A DNA stretch of 64,000 bases from Streptomyces olivochromogenes (GTDB taxonomy: Bacteria; Actinomycetota; Actinomycetes; Streptomycetales; Streptomycetaceae): NCBI RefSeq assembly GCF_021538895.1, contig NZ_JADDRL010000011.1, positions 62,001-126,000 of the forward strand, in the 5' to 3' direction. The position numbers were made by a program, and so were the translations under genes. Position 1 is the first letter of the stretch; each line of letters opens with the position of its first letter. The notes below the pieces were generated by a model. The model did not search any database. It was not told the DNA's origin and saw nothing but the letters and a program-made list of their open reading frames with translations. Shown here one piece after another: positions 55,508 to 63,832 of this stretch.

Positions 55508-55866
55508 GCCTGCCTGCCGCGCCCGTACGGAAGCCGCAAATTCCTTGCTGAGCAGGACTGTCGGACGGCCGCCCGCGGATGGATTCACCGTCGGCGCGTC
55601 GGTGCCGTCTCCGTCCACCCGGGGTCGTGCGACACCGCGCGGCTGAACAGGCTCGCCGACCTGCTGCCGGGGCGCGGCGCCTCCTGAATCCCCGCTCACA
55701 CCGGCGGAGCGGCCGGCACCGGTACCACCGCTCGGCGACAACGGCGGCAGGAGCGACAGGGGCGTAAGGTCGATGCGGGGATGACGCTCGGTATCCGACC
55801 ACCGCGAATCGGCGGCCCTCCCCCATACAGTCCAATGCGCGGCCCCGGCGTCCACGCCTCCGCTTC

Positions 55867-55915
55867 TTGATGCGGCACCTGCCCCCACCGGGCCATTCTT
55901 AACGCAAGCTTGACG
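55867..55915 (+). promoter_or_regulatory. YTGACG-type array upstream of APC permease
   Basis: Half-sites TTGATG (55867), a weak CCTGCC (55878), TTAACG (55899) and TTGACG (55910) keep the 11-21-11 spacing. They lie 108-156 bases before the permease ATG at 56023. Confidence 0.6.
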
Positions 55916-55938
55916 CCCATGGCCACGTGATCCATGGG
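55916..55938. promoter_or_regulatory. Inverted repeat next to permease promoter
   Basis: CCCATGG (55916-55922) and CCATGGG (55932-55938) are perfect arms with a 9-base spacer. The dyad abuts the last half-site of the 55867 array, so a second regulator may act here. Confidence 0.5.
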
Positions 55939-56022
55939 CCCGGACATCACTCTCTGCATACGCTGGTGCGGCCGTCCGCGTGATGGCCGGAAAATACACT
56001 GAGCCGCACAAGGAGCAGGCCG

Positions 56023-57978
56023 ATGGCCACGACCGAACACCCGCCTCCCAGTCGCCTTCGGGCGTGGATGCTGGAAGGCCTGTCCGACATGGGCAAGGGT
56101 GCCGGCCACCACGGACCGCAGGCCGAGGCGGCGCCGACGCACAAGGGCCAGCGCTGGTGGCGGGTGATGTGCCTGACCGGCGTGGACTACTTCTCCACCC
56201 TCGGCTACCAGCCGGGCATCGCCGCCCTGGCGGCCGGTCTGCTGTCGCCGATCGCCACCATCGTGCTCGTCATAGTCACCCTGGCCGGCGCCCTGCCGGT
56301 CTACCGCCGGGTCGCCGAGGAGAGCCCGCACGGCGAGGGCTCCATCGCCATGCTGGAGCGGCTGCTCTCCTTCTGGCAGGGCAAGCTGTTCGTCCTGACC
56401 CTGCTCGGCTTCGCGGCCACCGACTTCCTGATCACCATCACCCTGTCGGCCGCCGACGCCTCCACCCACCTGGTGGAGAACCCGCACCTGACCGGCGCCC
56501 TGCACGACAAGCAGTTGGTGATCACCCTGTTGCTGGTGGCACTGCTCGGCGCCGTGTTCCTCAAGGGCTTCCTGGAGGCGATCGGCGTCGCCGTCGCCCT
56601 GGTCGGCATCTACCTCGCCCTGAACGTCGTCGTCGTCATCGTGGGCATGTGGCACGTCGCCACCGCGGGCCATGTGATCACCGACTGGACCAGCGCCCTG
56701 ACGGCGGAGCACGGCAACGTGTTCGTCATGATCGGCGTGGCCCTGATCGTCTTCCCGAAACTCGCGCTGGGCCTGTCCGGCTTCGAAACCGGCGTCGCCG
56801 TCATGCCGCACGTCGAGGGCGACCCCGGCGACACCGAGGAGAGGCCGGTCGGCCGGATCCGGGACACCAAGAAGCTGCTGACCACCGCCGCCGTGATCAT
56901 GAGCTGCTTCCTGATCGCCACCAGCTTCATCACCACGCTGCTCATCCCCGAGAACGAGTTCAAGTCCGGCGGCCAGGCCAACGGCCGTGCGCTGGCCTAT
57001 CTGGCTCACGAGTACCTCGGCAACGCCTTCGGCACGGTCTACGACGTCTCGACCATCGCCATCCTCTGGTTCGCCGGCGCCTCCGCCATGGCGGGCCTGC
57101 TCAACCTGATGCCGCGCTACCTCCCCCGCTACGGCATGGCCCCGCACTGGGCGCGCGCGGTGCGTCCCATGGTCATCGTCTTCACCCTGGTCGCCTTCCT
57201 GGTCACCTGGATCTTCGACGCCGACGTCGACGCGCAGGGCGGCGCCTACGCCACCGGTGTGCTGGTGCTCATCAGCTCCGCGGCCATCGCCGTGACCATC
57301 GCGGCGCACAAGGCCGGCCAGCGGAACTGGTGCATCGGGTTCGCGGTCATCTCTACGGTCTTCCTCTACACGACCGTGGTCAACGTGATCGAGCGCCCGG
57401 ACGGTGTGAAGATCGGTGCCTGCTTCATCGCCGGCATCATCCTGGTCTCGCTGATGTCCCGGCTGGCCCGTGCCTTCGAGCTCCGTGTCACGCACGTCGA
57501 GCTGGACGACATGGCGGAACGATTCGTCCGCGACATGGCCAGCCGCAAGATCCGGCTCATCGCCAACGAGCCCGACCGACGCGACAAGGCCGAGTACCGC
57601 GACAAGATCGAGCAGATCCGGGCCGACAACGAGATGCCCGAGCAGGAGGACTTCGTCTTCGTCGAGGTCACGGTGACCGACCCCTCGGAGTTCGAGGCGG
57701 GCCTGACCGTACGCGGCGAGGTCCTGCACAACCGCTACCGCGTCCTGACCGTGGAGTCCGCCTCCATCCCCAACGCTCTGGCGGCACTCCTCCTGCACGT
57801 CCGGGACACGACCGGCTGCACCCCGCACATCTACTTCGAGTGGACCGAGGGCAATCCCTTCGCCAACTTCCTCCGCTTCTTCCTCTTCGGCCAGGGCGAG
57901 GTCGCGCCGGTCACCCGCGAGGTGCTCCGCGAGGCGGAGCCGGACCGGGCCCGCCGCCCCCGCGTCCACACCGGCTGA
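56023..57978 (+). CDS. APC-superfamily permease with long cytoplasmic tail
   Basis: This 651-residue permease has a soluble N-terminus (1-45), about 12 helices (46-475; [55 protein letters not shown]) and a cytoplasmic domain of about 170 residues ([57 protein letters not shown]). It is more distant from the two KimA-like permeases. The surroundings suggest cation or amino-acid (osmolyte) transport; the substrate is not clear. GGAGCAGGCCG precedes the ATG. Confidence 0.85.
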   Translation: MATTEHPPPSRLRAWMLEGLSDMGKGAGHHGPQAEAAPTHKGQRWWRVMCLTGVDYFSTLGYQPGIAALAAGLLSPIATIVLVIVTLAGALPVYRRVAEESPHGEGSIAMLERLLSFWQGKLFVLTLLGFAATDFLITITLSAADASTHLVENPHLTGALHDKQLVITLLLVALLGAVFLKGFLEAIGVAVALVGIYLALNVVVVIVGMWHVATAGHVITDWTSALTAEHGNVFVMIGVALIVFPKLALGLSGFETGVAVMPHVEGDPGDTEERPVGRIRDTKKLLTTAAVIMSCFLIATSFITTLLIPENEFKSGGQANGRALAYLAHEYLGNAFGTVYDVSTIAILWFAGASAMAGLLNLMPRYLPRYGMAPHWARAVRPMVIVFTLVAFLVTWIFDADVDAQGGAYATGVLVLISSAAIAVTIAAHKAGQRNWCIGFAVISTVFLYTTVVNVIERPDGVKIGACFIAGIILVSLMSRLARAFELRVTHVELDDMAERFVRDMASRKIRLIANEPDRRDKAEYRDKIEQIRADNEMPEQEDFVFVEVTVTDPSEFEAGLTVRGEVLHNRYRVLTVESASIPNALAALLLHVRDTTGCTPHIYFEWTEGNPFANFLRFFLFGQGEVAPVTREVLREAEPDRARRPRVHTG

Positions 57979-58015
57979 CCCAGGGCCCCGGCGCCCAGCC
58001 CCGCGGCGCGTCAGG

Positions 58016-58064
58016 CGTCAGGAGGGTGTCAAGATCCAGGGGTGCGGCGTCAGGAGGCCGTCAG
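58016..58064 (-). promoter_or_regulatory. YTGACG array (11-21-11) upstream of small membrane gene
   Basis: On the minus strand the half-sites are CTGACG (58064-58059), CTGACG (58053-58048), TTGACA (58032-58027) and CTGACG (58021-58016), spaced 11, 21 and 11 bp. An extra CGTCAG lies at 58009. The array is 43-91 bases before the GTG at 58107. Confidence 0.8.
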
Positions 58065-58106
58065 CGGCCGGGGGCGCCGCGCTCGTCCGGGCCTAGCGTC
58101 GACAGC

Positions 58107-58625
58107 GTGCGACGGAATGGACCGCCGAGCCTCACCGGCGACCGACACTGGCGCGGCAGCGCCCGGCTCGCCGTCAGCTGTGCCCTCGCCTTCGCTGCCC
58201 TGTCCCTGCTGATCGACTGGGACGCGGGCACCCTGACACCGTCGCGCGCCGCGCTGTGGCTGACCCTGTCCACCGCGGCCTTCGTCGTCCTGCTCCCCCC
58301 TCGCGTCACCGCCGGCCCGGGCTGGCTGGCGGTACGCGGCACCCTGCGGCGGCACACCGTCCGTACCGACGCGCTGGTGGCCGTACGGCTACTCGGCGAC
58401 GTCTCCTCGCACCTCGTCCTGCGCGACGCCCGAGGTCACCGTCTGGAGCTCGACCCGCGCGTCCTCGCCGCCAACCCCCTGCTCTGGCACGAGCTCGACA
58501 CGGGCGTGCGCCGCTCACTGGAGCGGGGCACGCTGCGGCAGGGCGCGGACCTGCTGGAGCGGCTGGGCCGCGAGATCGACGACACGACCGCGCGGGCGGT
58601 GCTCAGGGAGTCGGGGCTTTCCTGA
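58107..58625 (+). CDS. Small membrane protein, paralogue of the gene at 46193
   Basis: This 172-residue protein has two N-terminal helices (about residues 22-40 LAVSCALAFAALSLLIDW and 50-68 ALWLTLSTAAFVVLLPPRV) and a soluble domain (about 72-172; RGTLRRHTVRTDALVAVRLLGDVSSHLVLRDARGHRLELDPRVLAANPLLWHELD). It follows an APC permease, as its paralogue stands next to another. The GTG lies about 10 bases after TAGCGT without a ribosome site, suggesting a leaderless mRNA. It overlaps the convergent DUF1707 gene by 23 bases. Function unknown. Confidence 0.8.
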   Translation: MRRNGPPSLTGDRHWRGSARLAVSCALAFAALSLLIDWDAGTLTPSRAALWLTLSTAAFVVLLPPRVTAGPGWLAVRGTLRRHTVRTDALVAVRLLGDVSSHLVLRDARGHRLELDPRVLAANPLLWHELDTGVRRSLERGTLRQGADLLERLGREIDDTTARAVLRESGLS

Positions 58626-59202
58626 GGCCCAGCCCGCGGCGCCGCGGCCCGGTCACGACCCGGCCGTAGCTCATCCGCCCGTGTATCTCCACGCGCAGCA
58701 GCACGGGTGTCCCGGAGTCCCCGGCCGGACGTGACTTGATCTTGGCGTAGCCGAGCACCAGCGCGTCGGTGTCCACGACGACACCCGGCGGGGTCACGAG
58801 CCGCAGCGTGCCGCCGCGCATGTCCAGGTCGATCCGCAGGGCGTCGTGCGTGATCACGGCCCCGGTGAGGTCGAGCGTGACGTCGCCCCAGGCCGACTCG
58901 ATCTCCAGCCGCCGGGGCACGACCCAGCCGTCCCCGCGCGAGGTCGAGCCGCCCTGCTGTTCGATGCGGACGACGTCCTTGGCCGAAGGCGCCCCGGCCG
59001 AGGCGGGCAGGTCCGCGGTCAGCGCGGACAGTTCGCCCAGCGTGCGGGCCGTCAGCGCGGCCTCCACCCGCTCGTCCAGCTCCTCGGCGGTCAGCCGGCC
59101 GTCGCCCGCGGCGACGGTCAGCGTGTCCACCACGCGGTCCCGGTCCGCGTGCGAGGCCCGCACCCCTGGCGACGCACCCACACCCACGAGCTCAGCCGAC
59201 AT
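58603..59202 (-). CDS. DUF1707 domain protein
   Basis: This 199-residue protein carries the DUF1707 (SHOCT-like) motif near residues 17-70 (VRASHADRDRVVDTLTVAAGDGRLTAEELDERVEAALTARTLGELSALTADLP) and a C-terminal beta region resembling the LiaF/DUF1707-associated fold (GDVTLDLTGAVITHDALRIDLDMRGGTLRLVTPPGVVVD). ATG at 59202 follows GGTGAGGG and is preferred to a start 25 codons upstream that overlaps the operator. Its role is probably in envelope stress or signalling, by family context only. Confidence 0.85.
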   Translation of the reverse strand: MSAELVGVGASPGVRASHADRDRVVDTLTVAAGDGRLTAEELDERVEAALTARTLGELSALTADLPASAGAPSAKDVVRIEQQGGSTSRGDGWVVPRRLEIESAWGDVTLDLTGAVITHDALRIDLDMRGGTLRLVTPPGVVVDTDALVLGYAKIKSRPAGDSGTPVLLRVEIHGRMSYGRVVTGPRRRGLGLRKAPTP

Positions 59203-59252
59203 ACCCTCACCCCGATCAGCCCGAACGAACGACTCGACCCACTCTCGCGAAC

Positions 59253-59270
59253 TAACGCTATATCGCGTTA
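59253..59270. promoter_or_regulatory. Operator upstream of DUF1707 gene
   Basis: TAACGC-TATATC-GCGTTA is a perfect 6-6-6 inverted repeat. It lies 51-68 bases upstream of the DUF1707 start and shares the ACGnTATATCG core with the PadR operator at 12465. Confidence 0.6.
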
Positions 59271-59327
59271 TACCCAACGGCCAACCCCACGTCCACGTTC
59301 CCGGCCCGTGCCCCTATCGTGACCCGC

Positions 59328-59723
59328 ATGCAGTCCTACACGATCGGCCAGGCGGCACGGCTGCTCGGCGTGAGCCCGGACACGGCTCGCCGCTGGGCGG
59401 ACGCGGGCCGGGTGACGACCCACCGCGACGAGGCCGGGCGCCGCGTCATCGACGGCAAGGACCTGGCCGCCTTCTCCGTCGAGCTCGCCAAAACGGGAGC
59501 GGCCGAGGAGGAGACGTCGTACACCTCGGTGCGCAACGCCTTCCCCGGCATCGTCACCGCGATCAAACTCGGCGACGTCGCCGCCCAGGTCGAGATCCAG
59601 GCCGGCCCCCACCGGCTGGTCTCCCTGCTGACCCGGGAGGCCGTCGAGGAACTGGGCCTGGAGGTCGGCATGGAGGCCACGGCCCGGGTGAAGTCGACGA
59701 ACGTGCACATCGACCGCGTCTGA
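59328..59723 (+). CDS. HTH-TOBE molybdate-responsive regulator
   Basis: This 131-residue protein joins a MerR/excisionase-type HTH (residues 1-50: SYTIGQAARLLGVSPDTARRWADAGRV) to one TOBE (Mop) domain (about 66-131: SVRNAFPGIVTAIKLGDVAAQVEIQAGPHRLVSLLTREAVEELGLEVGMEATARVKSTNVHI). TOBE domains bind molybdate or tungstate. It lies 2.3 kb before modABC and probably controls it. The ATG at 59328 follows an in-frame GTG three codons earlier; it may be translated without leader. Confidence 0.92.
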   Translation: MQSYTIGQAARLLGVSPDTARRWADAGRVTTHRDEAGRRVIDGKDLAAFSVELAKTGAAEEETSYTSVRNAFPGIVTAIKLGDVAAQVEIQAGPHRLVSLLTREAVEELGLEVGMEATARVKSTNVHIDRV

Positions 59724-59743
59724 CGGCCACGGCCGAGCGGGCA

Positions 59744-60748
59744 CTACCCGGCCGAGCCAGCCGCACCCCGCCGGCACAGCAGTGCCGCCCACAGGTCGAG
59801 GCGATCCGTGAGGCTCGACAGGTCGCGGCCGGTGAAGTGCTCTATCCGCTGGACCCGGTAGTGCACGGTGTTGACGTGCAGATGCAGGGTGTGCAGCAGG
59901 GCGGCGTTGGCAGCACGGTCGGTGTCCAGCAGCGGGCCGAGGACCGTACGGCTGTAGGCGACGCGGACATCGGCCGGCACACCGGTCAGCAGGGTGTCGA
60001 GGCTCGCGAGGGTGGCCACGTCGGTGAGGGCGGAGGCCTCCGGTGCGGTGGTGCGGGCCGAGGTGAGCCCGTAGCGCGCCTGCGCCAGCGCCCCGCGCAG
60101 TTCCCCGGGCCCGGCCGCGGGCGCGGCCGTTCCGCCGTGCAGGGGTACGGCGGGCTCGCAGGCGGCGACGAGCCGCCACGCCTCGTCGAGGTCGCCGTCG
60201 GAGAGAACGCCCGGAAGCACCGCGCACGCGTCCCCGTCCGGCAGCCGCCCCACCGCCGCGACCCCCACGACCCCGGTGGCCCCGGCGACCCCCGTGACCA
60301 GGTGTCCGGCCACCTCCGCGAGCGCTCCCTCCGCCGCCCCGGGCCATCGCTCACCGGTGCTGGCGACGACCATCCGATACGGCCCCTGATCGGGCAGCCC
60401 GCAGCGGAGCAGTGCGGCCGCCACGGCGTCGGCCGGCGCGGCGGGCCCGGCCAGTTCGTCCGCCGCCCGGCGTTCCGTGGCCCGGCGCCGCGCCGCCGCC
60501 TCCTGGCCGCGGCCGAGGATCGCGGCGACCTCGTGCAGCATCCGGGGCGCGCCGTCGGGGTCGGGCAGGTAGAGGACCCGGCGCTCGTACGGCGAGGCGG
60601 CGCCGGCCTCGACCGAGACGGTCACCCCGGAGCCGTTCGCCACCAGCGCGGAGGCCTCGCGTGCCGGTATCGCGGCCGCGTTCGCCGTGGCCGCGACCGT
60701 GCGCCCCGACGGTGTGAAGAAGTACGCGGCGGCCCGGTCGAGGTGCGC
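59744..60748 (-). pseudogene. PucR-family regulator lacking its N-terminus
   Basis: About 330 codons of a PucR-type regulator are present, from AAAYFFTPSGRTVAATANAAAIP to the CdaR/PucR C-terminal HTH (LLDTDRAANAALLHTLHLHVNTVHYRVQRIEHFTGRDL). The N-terminal ligand region expected for this family is missing. At about 60745-60765 the frame runs into antisense of xanthine dehydrogenase sequence without a start codon or ribosome site. PucR proteins activate purine catabolism genes, which matches the neighbouring remnants. Confidence 0.8.
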
Positions 60749-60761
60749 GAAGCACCGCCGC

Positions 60762-60951
60762 CACGGTGCGCCCGGTGCGTCTGTGGTTCCCGCTGCCGCC
60801 CACCGCGCGGGCGCTGCGTTCGGCGATCGACGCGGCCGTCGCCGACGACCTCTGGTTCGACGACATCCACGGACTGCCCGACTGGCGGCGGCACATGACG
60901 TTCCGGCTGGCGGAGGAGATCCGCCGCGAGCTCCGACCCCGGCACCGGTGA
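60762..60951 (+). pseudogene. Remnant of a xanthine dehydrogenase-type subunit, 3' end only
   Basis: A fragment of about 60 codons reads VRPVRLWFPLPPTARALRSAID and DDLWFDDIHGLPDWRRHMTFRLAEEIRREL. The DDIHG-WRRHMT pattern suits the C-terminal end of a molybdoflavoenzyme FAD subunit. The 5' part is absent, cut at the junction with the pucR remnant. Confidence 0.6.
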
Positions 60952-61369
60952 GATCCGTATCCTGCGCAGCGTGCACGCGGCGGACGCGGGCCGGGTGATG
61001 AACCCGATGCAGTGCCGGGGCCAGGTCGAGGGCGGTGTGGCCCAGGCTCTCGGCGCCACGCTCTTCGGGAACGTCCGCGTCGACGCCACCGGCGCGGTGG
61101 AGACGGCAGCCTTCCGCCGCTACCGGCTCCCCCAGTACGCCGATGTGCCGCGCACCGAGGTGCACTTCGTGGAGACGGCCGACGCGATCGGGCCGCTGGG
61201 CGCCAAGTCGATGAGCGAGAGCCCGTTCAACCCCGTCGCCCCCGCCCTGGCCAACGCGCTGCGGGACGCGACGGGCGCGCGCTTCACGGAGCTGCCGCTG
61301 ACGCGCGACCGGGTGTGGCGGGCGCCGGCCCCCAGCAGTGGTACCCGCCGTCCACCCGGATCGCGGTGA
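60935..61369 (+). pseudogene. Remnant of xanthine dehydrogenase molybdopterin subunit, C-terminal part
   Basis: About 130 codons read DPGTGEIRILRSVHAADAGRVMNPMQCRGQVEGGVAQALGA and GPLGAKSMSESPFNPVAPALANAL, the C-terminal end of the molybdopterin-binding subunit with its active-site GAKSMSE glutamate. The intact subunit is about 700 or more residues. The 5' part is missing and the fragment starts in a different frame from the preceding remnant. The last codons overlap the antisense gene at 61284. Confidence 0.8.
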
Positions 61370-61772
61370 TCCCGCTGATGTGCCGGGCCCCGCAGCGGTC
61401 CTGCGGCAGCACCAGCTGAGGCCCGGCCGCGTCGAGCGGGGTGTCGTCGATGCTGACGGCGAGCAGAACGGGGGCGTGGGCGAAATCGGGGTCGATCTCG
61501 GCCCAGGACAACAGGGCGTGATGGCCGTCCGTACCGCTGACGGCGATGAGGAAGCGCAGCCGGTCCTTGCGCCGCACCGGGTCGAAGCCGGGCCCCGCGT
61601 CGGTCAGGACGTCGTACAGGCGCGGGCCGGCGAACCCGTGGCGCTGCGTCCCGCGCGTCGCGCATTCGAAGCTCACCCGCACCCGGTGCTGCGGCCAGCA
61701 CAGCAGGTCCGGCACGGTCAGCCGGGCCGGGCGGGCCAGGTCTCCGGTCAGGGCGACTTCCGCGGACGTCAT
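61284..61772 (-). CDS. Small molybdopterin-binding (sulfite oxidase-like) domain protein
   Basis: This 162-residue protein is similar to the oxidoreductase molybdopterin-binding domain: ARPARLTVPDLLCWPQHRVRVSFECATRGTQRHGFAGPRLYDVLTDAG and GGYHCWG near the end. FECATRG holds the cysteine that binds molybdenum. Length is about that of the stand-alone actinobacterial group. GGGAGG precedes ATG at 61772. The last 20 codons (after RVDGGYH) are antisense to the xdh remnant, so the natural stop may have been lost. Confidence 0.75.
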   Translation of the reverse strand: MTSAEVALTGDLARPARLTVPDLLCWPQHRVRVSFECATRGTQRHGFAGPRLYDVLTDAGPGFDPVRRKDRLRFLIAVSGTDGHHALLSWAEIDPDFAHAPVLLAVSIDDTPLDAAGPQLVLPQDRCGARHISGITAIRVDGGYHCWGPAPATPGRASAAAP

Positions 61773-61812
61773 GTGCGACCACCTCCCGCTTGACCGTACC
61801 CGGCCGGGCCCA

Positions 61813-61855
61813 CCGTACAAACGCACATGCATACCACACTCCGCAGTGTGTACGG
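61813..61855. promoter_or_regulatory. Nested inverted repeats upstream of modA
   Basis: An outer dyad CCGTACA (61813-61819) / TGTACGG (61849-61855) encloses an inner CACACT-CCGC-AGTGTG (61835-61850). They lie in the divergent region between the molybdopterin gene (minus) and modA (plus). A -10-like TATGAT is at 61900. This is the likely molybdate-dependent control site. Confidence 0.55.
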
Positions 61856-61981
61856 CTCATGCGATGCGACAGCAGACCTATGGCTTGCATCTGCGGCATT
61901 ATGATCGCCACGCGGTCGGCACCAGGCGGCCGTGGAAGGGCGCGACAGCTTTTCCCGTTGAGTCAGAGGAGTACAACCGTG

Positions 61982-62815
61982 ATGACCCGTTCCGCGCGCC
62001 GGACCCGGCGGATGCTGCAGGTGGCCGGTGCAGGTGTCGCAGCCCTGTTGGCACTGAGCGCCTGCTCCTCCTCCGACGACTCCTCCGATGCGTCCCCGAA
62101 GTCGGACAAGTCGGCCTCGTCGCCCGCGTCGCCGAAGCTGTCCGGCACGGTGACCGTGTTCGCCGCCGCGTCACTCAAGGAGAGTTTCACGACCCTGGGC
62201 AAGGAGTTCGAGAAGCAGCACCCGGGCACCAAGGTCAGCTTCAACTTCGGTGGCAGCGACACCCTCGCCGCGAGCATCACGGGCGGCGCTCCCGCCGACG
62301 TCTTCGCCGCCGCCAGCCCCAAGACCATGGCGATCGTGACGGACAAGCAGGACGCGGTCGGCACGCCGGTCACCTTCGTCCGCAACCAGCTGGAGATCGC
62401 CACCCTGCCGGGCAACCCCCACAAGGTCGCCTCCCTGAAGGACCTCACCAAGTCCGGGCTCAAGGTCGTCCTGTGCGACAAGACGGTGCCCTGCGGCGCC
62501 GCCGCCCAGAAGGCCCTGGAGGCCAGCAAGCTCAAGCTGACCCCGGCCTCCTACGAGGAGGACGTCAAGTCCGCCCTGAACAAGGTGGTGCTGAAGGAGG
62601 CCGACGGCGCGGTGGTCTACAAGACCGATGTGAAGGCGGCGGGTGACAAGGTGGAGGGCGTGGAGTTCCCCGAGTCGGCCAAGGCCATCAACGACTACCC
62701 GATCACCGTGCTGAAGGACGCCCCCAACGCCGAGGCGGCCAAGGCGTTCATCGCGCTGGTCGAGTCCGCCGAGGGCCGGCAGGTCCTGACCCAGGCCGGG
62801 TTCCTCAAGCCGTGA
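61982..62815 (+). CDS. modA: Molybdate ABC transporter substrate-binding lipoprotein
   Basis: This 277-residue lipoprotein has a signal peptide with lipobox LSAC (Cys28), then the ModA fold: TVFAAASLKESFTTLGKEFEKQHPGTKV, FGGSDTLAASITGGAPADVFAAAS and the late LKDAPNAEAAKAFIALVESAEG. It captures molybdate outside the membrane for ModBC. ATG at 61982 follows GAGGAG. The stop overlaps the GTG of modB by four bases. Confidence 0.96.
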   Translation: MTRSARRTRRMLQVAGAGVAALLALSACSSSDDSSDASPKSDKSASSPASPKLSGTVTVFAAASLKESFTTLGKEFEKQHPGTKVSFNFGGSDTLAASITGGAPADVFAAASPKTMAIVTDKQDAVGTPVTFVRNQLEIATLPGNPHKVASLKDLTKSGLKVVLCDKTVPCGAAAQKALEASKLKLTPASYEEDVKSALNKVVLKEADGAVVYKTDVKAAGDKVEGVEFPESAKAINDYPITVLKDAPNAEAAKAFIALVESAEGRQVLTQAGFLKP

Positions 62816-63666
62816 GCAAGGTGGACCAGTCCGGTGCCGCGACCGACGCCTTGGTGGGCGGGGAGCGGCGCCGGCGCGTCCGGGCGCGGCGCGGAGTGCC
62901 GCTGCCGCTGCTGGTACCCGGCGTGCTGGCCCTGGCGTTCCTCGTGCTGCCGCTGGTCGCCCTGCTCGTCCGGGCCCCCTGGCACGGCCTGCCCGAGCAG
63001 CTGACCAGCGCCGAGGTGTGGCAGGCGCTCCAGCTGTCCCTGCTCAGCGCCACCGCGGCGACCGCGGTGTGCCTGGTCCTGGGCGTACCGCTGGCCTGGC
63101 TGCTGGCCCGCACACGGTTCCCGGGACGCGGTTTCGTACGCGCCCTGGTGACCCTGCCGCTGGTCCTGCCCCCGGTGGTGGGCGGTGTCGCCCTGCTTCT
63201 CGCCCTCGGCCGCAACGGCGTCATCGGCAAGTGGCTGGACGCGTGGTTCGGGATCACGCTGCCGTTCACCACGACGGGAGTCGTCGTCGCCGAGGCCTTC
63301 GTCGCGATGCCGTTCCTCGTCATCAGCGTCGAGGGCACCCTGCGCGCCGCCGACCCGCGCTTCGAGGAGGCGGCCACCACCCTCGGCGCCTCGCGCTTCA
63401 CCGCCTTCCGGCGGGTCACCCTGCCCCTGATCGCCCCCGGCATCGCGGCGGGCGCGGTCCTCGCCTGGGCCCGCGCGCTCGGCGAGTTCGGCGCGACCAT
63501 CACCTTCGCGGGCAACTTCCCCGGCCGCACCCAGACGATGCCCCTCGCCGTCTACCTCGCGCTCCAGAACGACCCGGAGGCGGCGATCGCCCTGAGCCTG
63601 GTGCTGCTGGCGGTGTCCATCGCCGTCCTGGCGGGCCTGCGGGACCGCTGGCTGACGACATCGTGA
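62812..63666 (+). CDS. modB: Molybdate ABC transporter permease
   Basis: This 284-residue permease has five to six helices (PLPLLVPGVLALAFLVLPLVALLV; ALVTLPLVLPPVVGGVALLLAL) and the EAA loop (FEEAATTLGASRFTAFRRVTLPLIAPGIAAGAVLAWARALGEFGATITFAGNFPG) that docks the ATPase. The GTG start overlaps the modA stop, so translation is coupled. Confidence 0.96.
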   Translation: MSKVDQSGAATDALVGGERRRRVRARRGVPLPLLVPGVLALAFLVLPLVALLVRAPWHGLPEQLTSAEVWQALQLSLLSATAATAVCLVLGVPLAWLLARTRFPGRGFVRALVTLPLVLPPVVGGVALLLALGRNGVIGKWLDAWFGITLPFTTTGVVVAEAFVAMPFLVISVEGTLRAADPRFEEAATTLGASRFTAFRRVTLPLIAPGIAAGAVLAWARALGEFGATITFAGNFPGRTQTMPLAVYLALQNDPEAAIALSLVLLAVSIAVLAGLRDRWLTTS

Positions 63667-63832
63667 CGGGCCGCCGCGCCGTCATGGCGCGGGGATGTGA
63701 CCGGTCGCCGTACGATCCTGAGCACCAGCCGCTGCCACAAGCCCCCCGTTCCGGTCCGGCATCGCCCGAGCCCCCGCCTGTTCCATCCCCTTCCCCGCAC
63801 CGCACCGCGCTCGACCCCCGGATGTGCGCTCC

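Larger units (their letters stand above)
55391..56022. other. 632-base intergenic region with two arrays and no convincing gene
   Basis: The region separates the double-sensor gene (minus) from the APC permease (plus). It contains the array at 55459, the pair at 55899 and the dyad at 55916. Short ORFs of 61 codons (55502-55687) and 29 codons (55782-55871) lack ribosome sites. A long leader RNA before the permease is possible, but I could not fit a known riboswitch to it. Confidence 0.5.

Noticed and set aside
55502..55687. 61-codon ORF after the array at 55459
   Set aside because: It starts inside the last half-site, has no ribosome site and no recognisable protein pattern.
55391..56022. c-di-AMP (ydaO-type) riboswitch before the APC permease
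   Set aside because: KimA-type genes often have one, but I could not match the conserved core; the YTGACG array explains regulation better.
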